Assembly: GCF_001746835.1 (NCBI RefSeq)
Contig: NZ_CP016094.1
Location: 1,674,001-1,738,000, forward strand
Source: Lacunisphaera limnophila
Lineage (GTDB): Bacteria; Verrucomicrobiota; Verrucomicrobiia; Opitutales; Opitutaceae
DNA length: 64,000 bases
Direction: 5' to 3'
The notes under the pieces are model-generated. The model was given only the letters and a program-made list of their open reading frames with translations. It was not told the DNA's origin and did no database searches. A program made the translations under genes and the position numbers. Below, piece by piece: positions 1-6,440 of the stretch (positions within the stretch are counted from its first letter, which is position 1; every line of letters starts with the position of its first letter).

Positions 1-264
1 TGCACCTGAAGTAAAAGCGGACAGTAAGCCCGCGGTGATAAACCTGCGTGATGATTTCATGTGGGGTTAGGGGTAAGGCTCTTCACCCACTGACGGACTA
101 TCAGGTGAAGTGATGAGCTGAAGTAGCGAGCATCCCTTGCCTCGCAACCTCTCCGAAACTAATATCGATTAGCTTGTCCTCGCCCGCGCCGTGCACGGGG
201 CCCTTGTCTTGCGTCAGCGCGCATTACTGTTGCCCCAGGCCCCCACTGGGACATTCCACCTGCG
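1..264. other. no gene recognised at left edge
   Basis: I see no convincing coding frame, tRNA or terminator in this stretch. It precedes the ThuA-like gene and may hold its promoter or the end of something outside the window. Confidence 0.4.
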
Positions 265-918
265 ATGGCCATGTACCCTTCCCGCGTCTTGGTATTTTGC
301 GACGATCGGTATCACCCTGCTTCATTGGTGCGTGCAGGACTCGCTTTTCTGAATGATATCTACCGATTTGATTGGGTCGAGGATCCTAGAAATCGGGATC
401 CGGCCAGCTTAGCCAACTACGGTGTGGTCGTGCTCGCGAAATCAAATCACTGCACGAGCGCTGACCACGCTCCGTGGACTGGTCGCGGCATTGAGGAGCA
501 GTTGGATCGATATATCCAGGCAGGAGGTGGACTTGTCGCCCTCCACTCGGGCACTGCCGGATACCAAGGTGTCTCGTCCATCAGGAGTTTCCTGGGCGGA
601 GTTTTCACCGGACATCCTCCCCCGTGCGAAGTGCAATTCCAGCCCGAGGGTAGTCATGAAATCCTGAATGGAATCCACGAGGATTTCTCCATCGATGACG
701 AACACTATCAGATGGAGATGGACGATCCGGACGTTTCGGTCTTCCTGCGTTCGAAATCAGCATGCGGCACTCAACCCGCCGGCTGGACCCGTTCGCACGG
801 TCAAGGTCGCGTATGTGTTTTGACCCCGGGTCACACTGCAGCGGTTTGGCATCACCACGCCTACCGGCAACTGCTGCATAACTCCATTCGCTGGGCAGCA
901 AATGATGCGCATGACTGA
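265..918 (+). CDS. ThuA-like domain protein
   Basis: Probable ThuA-like (trehalose utilisation) domain protein of 217 aa, a class I glutamine-amidotransferase-like fold. Visible family signatures are the early strand ending FCDDRYH, a GGGLVALHSG turn around residues 87-96, DEHYQMEMDDPDV around 145-157, and a C-terminal GHTAAVWHH segment near 190-198 followed by a tryptophan-containing tail. There is no signal peptide. In Verrucomicrobia such proteins usually occur with sugar dehydrogenases, but no such neighbour is visible here; the gene stands alone at the left edge next to mobile DNA. Two in-frame ATGs (265 and 271) are possible and no clear Shine-Dalgarno decides between them. The precise substrate is unknown. 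Confidence 0.8.
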   Translation: MAMYPSRVLVFCDDRYHPASLVRAGLAFLNDIYRFDWVEDPRNRDPASLANYGVVVLAKSNHCTSADHAPWTGRGIEEQLDRYIQAGGGLVALHSGTAGYQGVSSIRSFLGGVFTGHPPPCEVQFQPEGSHEILNGIHEDFSIDDEHYQMEMDDPDVSVFLRSKSACGTQPAGWTRSHGQGRVCVLTPGHTAAVWHHHAYRQLLHNSIRWAANDAHD

Positions 919-1168
919 TCGCATATTCGATAATGGCGCCACTTCATAGCTCCGGGCAACGAGCACATACTTTGACGTTACGGCGCTACTCCAAGAGCGC
1001 GCACCCAGAAGAGCGCAAGAGAAGTTAAACGTTTGATCGGTCGCATCGAACGCAGCCGCGCGTAGATTACCTGCTCATGTCCGTTTCGCAAAAGCCCTGA
1101 ATCCTTATTTCGGAGGCCACCCCTCGACGCCCATTACCAGTGATGAGAAGGAGCTGTTTTGCAGCTGG
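919..1168. other. intergenic, partly open reading frame
   Basis: No recognised gene. The frame of the next gene stays open upstream from about position 1036 and its translation looks protein-like, but it offers no ATG, GTG or TTG before 1169. The 5' end of that gene may therefore be truncated or start at an unusual codon. Confidence 0.4.
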
Positions 1169-1684
1169 GTGCGTAATAATCCCGGGATCACGTCAGGCGA
1201 GATTTCTCACCCTGTTCCTGAGCGGCGGACCGAAATTATGCTCTTCATGCTCGCCAAAGGGGAAGTCTTTACCCCTTGGAGCGAAGCGAACGTCGATAAA
1301 CCGGAGGCTATACGGCTTTTTCCGTCCGCTCAGGACGAGGAAGCATTTCGACAATACCTTGACCGCAGCCGAAAGCGGCCAACGGATTTGTCTGAACTCG
1401 GTATTCGCTTAAAACCGGGTGTGTTGGTTGAATTCGACGGCGTCGATTATACGGTTACACGCCTATCTCCTAGCATGGTTAGCCTTCGGGCTGAGGACCA
1501 GGAGGAACGCACGCTTTCCTATCAAGCGTTACTCGATCTTAAGCCCTGTGTTGGGCGCAATTTCGGCGCCGAGAAGACATTTGAAGCCCTATACCGCGAA
1601 GCCCCGTTTAAGCATCGTGAGACCTATTTACGACCAATTGAGGCAGGAAAACGAATGATCTTCGTATTTCGAGAAGGATTGTGA
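1169..1684 (+). CDS. hypothetical protein, possibly 5'-truncated
   Basis: Unrecognised protein of 171 aa from a GTG start. The middle (about residues 83-125) alternates beta-like segments (VLVEFDGVDYTVTRL, then VSLRAEDQEERTLSY), suggesting a small beta-barrel or nucleic-acid-binding fold; this is inference only. The frame is open for about 130 nt upstream of the GTG with plausible protein sequence, and AAGGAG lies 16 nt upstream, too far to be a good ribosome site. The gene may be a remnant of a longer one. It lies at the left margin of the less GC-rich accessory segment. Confidence 0.5.
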   Translation: MRNNPGITSGEISHPVPERRTEIMLFMLAKGEVFTPWSEANVDKPEAIRLFPSAQDEEAFRQYLDRSRKRPTDLSELGIRLKPGVLVEFDGVDYTVTRLSPSMVSLRAEDQEERTLSYQALLDLKPCVGRNFGAEKTFEALYREAPFKHRETYLRPIEAGKRMIFVFREGL

Positions 1685-1875
1685 CACGGGGGCCGGACGG
1701 GACCTCGCCATTCACAACGGCCAAGGTAACGGATCTCATTTGCGACGTAGCTAGAAGTTTCTAACGCGCGACCGAAGAGATTGTTTACGTCATCATAAGC
1801 AATTTCGCACAGCCGCCAGTCGCTTTGGCTTGTAATGCGAACCCAATAGAATCCAGGAGTACGAGGAATCTTCAT
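1624..1875 (-). CDS. small phage-type hypothetical protein
   Basis: 83-aa protein on the minus strand whose N-terminal half (PGFYWVRI, then ...W..CEIAYDD..) and the later WRGPV.PP ending resemble small proteins often seen in phages and integrated elements, which begin PGxYWVR and end with a similar WxGPI-type motif. No biochemical function is known for that group. It overlaps the 3' end of the plus-strand gene at 1169-1684 by about 60 nt tail-to-tail. No Shine-Dalgarno is obvious. Recognition rests on the motif pattern only. Confidence 0.45.
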   Translation of the reverse strand: MKIPRTPGFYWVRITSQSDWRLCEIAYDDVNNLFGRALETSSYVANEIRYLGRCEWRGPVRPPCHNPSRNTKIIRFPASIGRK

Positions 1876-1902
1876 AATAGTTGGTATAACGGAGCGCAGC
1901 TA

Positions 1903-2148
1903 GTGCACACCACCCTGCTGCCGGATGCCCTCAAGGGCAAGATTCGCAAAAGCTACGAGGAGGCGGTTACGCAGCTTTCTGCGCCAGCAGACTCGTCCCA
2001 GGCCGTTAAAGTGGCCGCGTTCGTTCTTTATCCCGACTACAACGTCGATCCCATCGATGTGGAACTGAGCAGCCTATTCTTGGACTTCTGCACAGAAATC
2101 GAACTGCCTGACTACCCAATACGACTGCGGATATTGGAGAATTCTTAA
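1903..2148 (+). CDS. small hypothetical protein
   Basis: 81-aa acidic protein of unknown function. The GTG start at 1903 is chosen because GGAG at 1891-1894 sits 8 nt upstream, and because a longer ATG-initiated version would overlap the minus-strand gene ending at 1875. The protein has an alpha-helical-looking N-terminus and an acidic C-terminal half (VDPIDVELSSLFLDFC). No domain recognised. Confidence 0.45.
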   Translation: MHTTLLPDALKGKIRKSYEEAVTQLSAPADSSQAVKVAAFVLYPDYNVDPIDVELSSLFLDFCTEIELPDYPIRLRILENS

Positions 2149-2470
2149 TCGACGACCCTGGCTTGACGACCCTGAGGTCCGGGATCTGTGGACACTTTGT
2201 AGTAACTCCTCAAATAACATATATCGCCCAAAAATGTGACACTCAACCTACTGGGCTGCAGGGCTTAAAATGGAAGGATGACCGAGACGCGAACACGCGA
2301 CCTTCTACGTGACAGGCAAGACATCGAGACCAAGCGAGAGAGCATTTGGCTTGAAGCTACCGGTGCAGACGAATGCCGTAAAAATTGGCCATGGACGACA
2401 TACCGTAAAGATTGGCCAAACCCGGGCATGCTTTGTGTCGCGCTACAAGCCCCCTTTAATTTGCGGAGAA
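2149..2470. other. intergenic region with decayed tRNA
   Basis: No protein gene supported. It contains two copies of GACGACCCTG (2151-2160 and 2165-2174), the tRNA-Asp-like remnant described separately, and an imperfect repeat around CCGTAAARATTGGCCA near 2370-2415. Reading frames here are short and overlap tRNA-like sequence. Confidence 0.5.
2271..2340 (-). pseudogene. decayed tRNA-Asp(GUC)-like remnant
   Basis: On the minus strand the sequence reads CTTGCCTGTCAC (anticodon-stem 5' side plus a loop with GUC), then AAGGTCGCGTGTTCG and a CCA-like end at 2271. These match the 3' half of bacterial tRNA-Asp, but the anticodon stem no longer pairs (GTAGA instead of GCAAG) and the T stem and acceptor are degraded. 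No intact D arm or acceptor partner is seen. It is best read as a tRNA fossil, perhaps left by an earlier tRNA-targeting integration. Confidence 0.45.
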
Positions 2471-2796
2471 TGGTGGGCCCACCGGGATTCGAACCCGAAA
2501 CCAAGGGATTATGCTTACCACTTCGGCTTTCGCCGCCGGCTTGGTGCCGTGCGTGGTCTGGACCATGCCTTCACCATGTCGCGCCATCGCGACGAAGGTG
2601 GGTGATTATGGTCTCTACACCTTACCAGGCTGCCCTGGGCTTGGCTCGGCGTTGGGTCGCGGGGCTGAAAAGCATCTCATTGAAATGCTCGCCAACCCCA
2701 CAGGCCGTTCACCGAATTTACACCTGACTAGTTCGCCGTTTCCCGCGAACCGACCCATTTTTGAGTCCCCTGCTCTAACCGTTGAGCTATAGGCCC
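2471..2796 (-). tRNA. tRNA-Ile2(CAU) split by a group I intron
   Basis: The minus strand carries a complete cloverleaf in two exons: 2796-2764 and 2513-2471. Acceptor GGGCCTA pairs with TGGGCCC, the D arm is GCTC...GAGC, the anticodon stem GGGGA pairs with TCCCT around loop CTCATAA, and the T arm has loop TTCGAAT; the CCA end is encoded. Anticodon CAT could be Met or Ile2. C4-G69 and C5-G68, which are TilS lysidine-synthase determinants in E. coli Ile2, plus the TGGTT variable region favour Ile2. An elongator Met identity is not excluded. The exons are separated by a 250-nt intron after U33. Confidence 0.85.
2514..2763 (-). ncRNA. group I intron in tRNA anticodon loop
   Basis: 250-nt intervening sequence between U33 and C34 of the tRNA. 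The preceding exon ends in U and the intron ends in G, the group I rule. P1 can form between exon GACU and internal guide GGUC (2755-2752). P2 is GTTCGC/GCGAAC; P4 is TCGG/CCGA within P and Q segments, Q containing GCCGAGCCAAGCC; R contains GGTGTAGAGACC; S contains AAGGCATGGTCC; P7 is a perfect GACCAT (2613-2608) with ATGGTC (2566-2561); P8 is TCACC/GGTGA. This is the small IC3-type arrangement known from cyanobacterial tRNA-Leu and Azoarcus tRNA-Ile introns. There is no room for a homing endonuclease. Confidence 0.88.
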
Positions 2797-2868
2797 GAAT
2801 AAAAAGAACAACTGATGGCTAACGTCCTGAGCAAGGCCGGCAAGCGCAACCTCCGAAGCCGGACTCAG

Positions 2869-2883
2869 CATCTCACTGAGATG
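2869..2883. repeat. palindrome over the stop codon
   Basis: CATCTCA-C-TGAGATG, a perfect 7-1-7 inverted repeat covering the stop codon of the XRE gene. The same motif with a T centre recurs at 8008-8022 over the stop codon of the relaxase frame. Confidence 0.5.
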
Positions 2884-3868
2884 AAGTCCACCGGGCTCCT
2901 TGGGCGTGCGCGATTCGTCTGAAAAATCCGGGCATCGGAGTCCCATCAACCGGCCCGACAACACTTAGTTCTGCGCGAGCCAACTGCCGCTCGATCACGG
3001 ATACAGGGACTAGGTAAGCCTGAGCCAACGATGCGACCCCCATCCTAGACCTTTTCTCACCGCTAACCGGCAGACACTGATTAAGCCCGGCAAGGGGTGC
3101 CAAAAGTTCGTCTGCGAAAGCCTCAACCGCTGCAACACGGGAGCGGCCCTCGAATTGCCTAGGCGTCCTCAAATAGCCGGCTTCAGCCGCGAGAAAATAG
3201 TGGTGATCTGGAAGGGTAGCTTCCCCCCAGAAGACGATCACGGGCAGTTCTATTCTTGCCCCGGAATGATCGAGCAAGCTGACGACCACTTTGGTCGCCC
3301 CGCTCCCAACGACCCCCGCAGCCCGAACGCAGGGAATGCCCAACTGCTCCAGAATCTCTTCTATCCTGGCGATCGGGCTGATCCCCAAGTCTAACGTGGC
3401 GCGAAGGTCGCGGGCGTGATCAGCAGGATCTCGTTCGGCTGGAATCGGCATTCCCCGCCAGAACCGAGACAAGTATTCCGTAGGAAGGCGCAAAGCGCCG
3501 ACTTCACGTGCCGCAACGATAGCTGCACCGCGCACTAAACGTAGAGACTCGCCGTTTATCTCACGCCGACGCACCGCGACTTCCAGAATCTCCAAAGTCT
3601 GCGCCAGATGCATCAATTCCGACACTTCTGGAAAGGCATTCAGGACCCTGGCTTGCATCGCGGGCGAAGGCCCAATCCCTCTACGAGACCAGGTCAGAAC
3701 AGTCTGCTCGTGGACGCCGAGTTGCCGGGCCGCCGATCGCATTGATATACCACGGGCTTCAAGGGCTTGGAAAAATGCCCGTCGGAAACGGGGCAGCAAC
3801 TCACGCTGAATCGGTTCTGCCATACCTAGAGGTTCTTCAGTTTCGAGATGCTCACAAGCATATAGCAA
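2873..3868 (-). CDS. XRE-type HTH protein with ImmA/IrrE-like domain
   Basis: 331-aa predicted regulator. Residues about 28-65 form a Cro/C1-type helix-turn-helix (SMRSAARQLGVHEQTVLTWSRR). Residues about 155-300 follow the ImmA/IrrE layout: LGISPIARIEEILEQLGIP, a central strand region, then FADELLAPLAGLNQCLP and a C-terminal helix VPVSVIERQL. The usual HExxH zinc motif is replaced by HHYFLAAEAGYL (about 222-233), so proteolytic activity is doubtful. Known relatives derepress integrated elements or stress genes by cleaving a repressor; here both roles are fused. Translation may start at 3868 or at the methionine at 3823. A palindrome just upstream could be its own operator. Confidence 0.75.
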   Translation of the reverse strand: MLYACEHLETEEPLGMAEPIQRELLPRFRRAFFQALEARGISMRSAARQLGVHEQTVLTWSRRGIGPSPAMQARVLNAFPEVSELMHLAQTLEILEVAVRRREINGESLRLVRGAAIVAAREVGALRLPTEYLSRFWRGMPIPAERDPADHARDLRATLDLGISPIARIEEILEQLGIPCVRAAGVVGSGATKVVVSLLDHSGARIELPVIVFWGEATLPDHHYFLAAEAGYLRTPRQFEGRSRVAAVEAFADELLAPLAGLNQCLPVSGEKRSRMGVASLAQAYLVPVSVIERQLARAELSVVGPVDGTPMPGFFRRIAHAQGARWTSSQ

Positions 3869-4209
3869 GCTATCGTATTAGGTATGATATGGATGCCTAA
3901 AGTTGGGCGGTCTTGTTCAGCAATTCTTCTGCTGAGGTTCTTTGGGGTCATAGCTCAAAAAGCATCCAATCGGGTCATATAAAACCCAAATGATATATGG
4001 TTAGACTGTGCCTAGATTAGTCGAGCTAGTTAGGCAGTCGAATTAAAAGGCGGGCAAATATTTTCAATAGCACTTGGCGCAATTCTCCATAGAAATTACC
4101 TAAATCACTAAACAGTAATTTACTAGAATACATTTAGCTCTCTGGTTCGTGGTGAAAATATTTCGTTTGGGGTCTAGGAGAATACCCTTTCGTCTACAAA
4201 TAAGGGGGA
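3869..4209. promoter_or_regulatory. AT-rich divergent control region
   Basis: About 340 nt without a gene, clearly more AT-rich than either side, lying between the divergent XRE/ImmA-like gene and the plus-strand HTH/ParB/relaxase series. It should hold both promoters. No tRNA or small ORF is supported. Confidence 0.5.
3878..3900. promoter_or_regulatory. candidate operator palindrome
   Basis: TTAGGTAT, 7-nt spacer GATATGG, then ATGCCTAA: 7 of 8 positions are inverted-repeat matched. It lies 10 nt upstream of the XRE/ImmA-like start codon at 3868, where an autorepressor would bind. Confidence 0.4.
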
Positions 4210-4830
4210 GTGAAAGCTCCGAAGATCACCAACGCAAACGTACCTCAAGCCCAACATGAGCTTGGCGAGGTCCTGCGTGCACATGGGCTTTCAGCTGAAA
4301 CACCGCCTCCCGATAGCAACAATGTCTTTTTGAGCCCGAAGGAGATATCACGCGTACTCTATCGAAATCCCCAGACCATGAAGCGGTGGAGGCGCTGGGG
4401 GTGGATAACCCCGAGTCCTAAATCGAGGGCGAGAGGGCTCCAGTACGATGCCGTACAGATCGCGGCTATTGCTGCACGTACATTCCGGCATTTTCGGAAC
4501 CAAGACTTCGATCGGACAGAAGCGCAGCGTCTTGGGGTGGGGGATCTTCTGAACTGGGTCTACAATGCGGTGAAAGAGCATCAGGGGAGTATCCAAGAGT
4601 CCAGCGGTCCGGGCCTGCACCTTCTGATCCTGGCCTCCCTGTGCGACTGCTCAGAGGTGATTCCTCCGTCCTTCAACATCACGGCAGCCCAACTCAAGGA
4701 ACTTCAGTCGGAGGCAAAGCGCCAACTCCGCGACCGACTGCGCGACGTCACCGGGCGGAAGCTCATGATCCATGCGTGGGAGCAGGCCGGCATTTCCGCG
4801 GTAACCCACGCCTCCTCCACTGCCGCGTAA
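4210..4830 (+). CDS. HTH DNA-binding protein
   Basis: 206-aa protein of unknown specific role. Residues about 39-70 (FLSPKEISRVLYRNPQTMKRWRRWGWITPSP) look like a MerR/excisionase-type winged helix-turn-helix, followed by a helical, largely uncharacterised region. The GTG at 4210 is the first possible start, directly after an in-frame stop at 4201-4203; AGGGGGAG overlaps it, giving unusually tight spacing. The gene is 7 nt upstream of the ParB-like gene and heads the series leading to the relaxase, which fits a role in element transfer, excision or copy control. Confidence 0.6.
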   Translation: MKAPKITNANVPQAQHELGEVLRAHGLSAETPPPDSNNVFLSPKEISRVLYRNPQTMKRWRRWGWITPSPKSRARGLQYDAVQIAAIAARTFRHFRNQDFDRTEAQRLGVGDLLNWVYNAVKEHQGSIQESSGPGLHLLILASLCDCSEVIPPSFNITAAQLKELQSEAKRQLRDRLRDVTGRKLMIHAWEQAGISAVTHASSTAA

Positions 4831-4837
4831 ATAGCTT

Positions 4838-5956
4838 ATGAACAAAGAGAATAACGAAATCCAATGCCGGGCCCCGCTGCCCGTTTCACAATACCTCACC
4901 CTTCAGGATGCGAGTCAGTATACAGGCGTGCCCTTCGACACCTTGGTCTGGGCCCACTCAACAGGAAAGCTGGCGGTGACGCGCATCTACACAGGCGGCA
5001 CTCACGTACTGTGGGTCCACTCCGGCGCCATTTGCTACTACATGATCAACGATGCGCCTGAGAAATATCGCTGGGCGCTCAAGCCCGTCGAGATCACCAG
5101 CCTCAGACCGCATACCGCCACCCAAGTCCGCCCCATTGATCCAACTGAAGTGGAGGATTTGGCAGATGAATTCCGGTTGGGAGGGACGACGTCCCCAATC
5201 TGGACGCTCACTGAAGACGGGATGGAATACATAGTCGATGGCTATCACCGCACGGCCGGCCGGCTCTCAGCGACCCAAACCGAGATCGATGCGATCCGCG
5301 TGCGCCTGCCCATCCGATACGCCCGGGCTATAGCGATCTACGCCAATGAGCGCCACGGTAGCCGTATCAAGGACTCCGATTTGCAGGCCCTCGTGATCCA
5401 GCATCTCGACCTCAATCCCCAAGCCCGAACTGACCTCGCGGCTGGCAAACTCTCGATGGGTGAACTTGCCGAGGTGGTATGCGTATCAATTTCCACCGTA
5501 TCCCGCGCCTTGGACGACCATAATGATCGCCTAGCAATCGATCCGCAGGCCGTATTCGCAGACCTACGGGCCTTGAACAAGCATTTGACCCACCGGACTG
5601 CGGCCGCGGACGCCAAACTCCTCGCCTTTATTTTCGCAACCGCGTTGGGGCGGATCAAGGAGGACCTAACCAGGGTGGAAAAGGCCGACATCAAGCAGCG
5701 CCTCCGCCTGAATTCTACTCCGATTTGCTCCGGCATCACCCCCCTCATACGCAGCCTTATCTTCCGCCATGGTGGTGCCCGTAAACGGGGGAAAGCTATG
5801 ACGATCGGCACCGGGCATGTGGCCCCACCCGAACCGGTCCTGGAAATATCACAAGCTAAGCGCACAGGGAAAGCCGCTAAGAAGAAGTCGACCGCCACAA
5901 CCAAGGATTCACCGCGATACCATGAACAAATGACATTCGAGAGCCGGCTCATGTGA
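4838..5956 (+). CDS. ParB-like protein with extra HTH
   Basis: 372 aa. The N-terminus (about residues 19-60, YLTLQDASQYTGVPFDTLVWAHSTG) resembles an excisionase/MerR DNA-binding module. Residues about 98-165 match a ParB/Srx-like nuclease domain: VRPIDPTEVEDLADEF, SPIWTL, and DGYHRTAGR in the place of the ParB box GxxRxxA. A second HTH follows (about 205-232, LSMGELAEVVCVSISTVSRAL), as in ParB/KorB. The tail is lysine-rich. No ParA ATPase is encoded nearby, so a regulatory or plasmid-style partition-like role in the element is inferred rather than classical segregation. It is co-oriented with neighbours at 7 nt and 25 nt spacing. Confidence 0.7.
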   Translation: MNKENNEIQCRAPLPVSQYLTLQDASQYTGVPFDTLVWAHSTGKLAVTRIYTGGTHVLWVHSGAICYYMINDAPEKYRWALKPVEITSLRPHTATQVRPIDPTEVEDLADEFRLGGTTSPIWTLTEDGMEYIVDGYHRTAGRLSATQTEIDAIRVRLPIRYARAIAIYANERHGSRIKDSDLQALVIQHLDLNPQARTDLAAGKLSMGELAEVVCVSISTVSRALDDHNDRLAIDPQAVFADLRALNKHLTHRTAAADAKLLAFIFATALGRIKEDLTRVEKADIKQRLRLNSTPICSGITPLIRSLIFRHGGARKRGKAMTIGTGHVAPPEPVLEISQAKRTGKAAKKKSTATTKDSPRYHEQMTFESRLM

Positions 5957-5981
5957 ACGTGCACTACTACACTTCCACGCA

Positions 5982-6437
5982 ATGGACCCCATGAAGAGCC
6001 GCGAAACACCCTCTTTACCGCCGACTGCACATGCCGCCGGTAAAGAGGTTCGGTCAATAGTAGCAAACGTCCGGACAAGTCGCCGAAAACCTCCTAAGGA
6101 CGCCTCGATCGAAATACGGGTCGAGGCGACCTTGAAGGTCGAGGCCAGCGGCAAGGCGAAAGCAGAAAAGACAACAGTGACCAAGATCCTTACCCGAGCG
6201 CTCCGAGACTATGTGGCAGGTTCTCTTTGGGTGAGGCGACAACGCTATGGCCATGGTGCTAGACAGATGCAGGCGGCCGAACTGCGTCACGGACAGGTCA
6301 TCATCACCAACATACTTTCCGACATTCTAAACATCGCCCAGCAAGAGGTGGACAGCCCTTTAAAATCGGCGGCATGCCATGCACTGTTGAAAGAGTGCGT
6401 AGTCCAGAACCGCAGACAGCTGGAGAGGCTATTCTGA
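5982..6437 (+). CDS. putative ribbon-helix-helix relaxosome protein
   Basis: 151-aa basic protein. Residues about 41-78 (SIEIRVEATLKVE, then EKTTVTKILTRALRDYV) have the strand-helix-helix look of MobC/TraY-like DNA-binding proteins; the rest is helical. It lies directly upstream (3 nt) of the relaxase gene, where accessory nicking proteins are usually encoded. A methionine at 5991 is an alternative start. The family assignment is inferred from context and pattern. Confidence 0.5.
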   Translation: MDPMKSRETPSLPPTAHAAGKEVRSIVANVRTSRRKPPKDASIEIRVEATLKVEASGKAKAEKTTVTKILTRALRDYVAGSLWVRRQRYGHGARQMQAAELRHGQVIITNILSDILNIAQQEVDSPLKSAACHALLKECVVQNRRQLERLF

Positions 6438-6440
6438 GCT

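Noticed and set aside
2278-2727. Plus-strand frame starting with an ETRTRDLLRDRQ-like peptide
   Set aside because: That peptide is the well-known mistranslation of a tRNA on the opposite strand, and the frame continues into the split tRNA and its intron.
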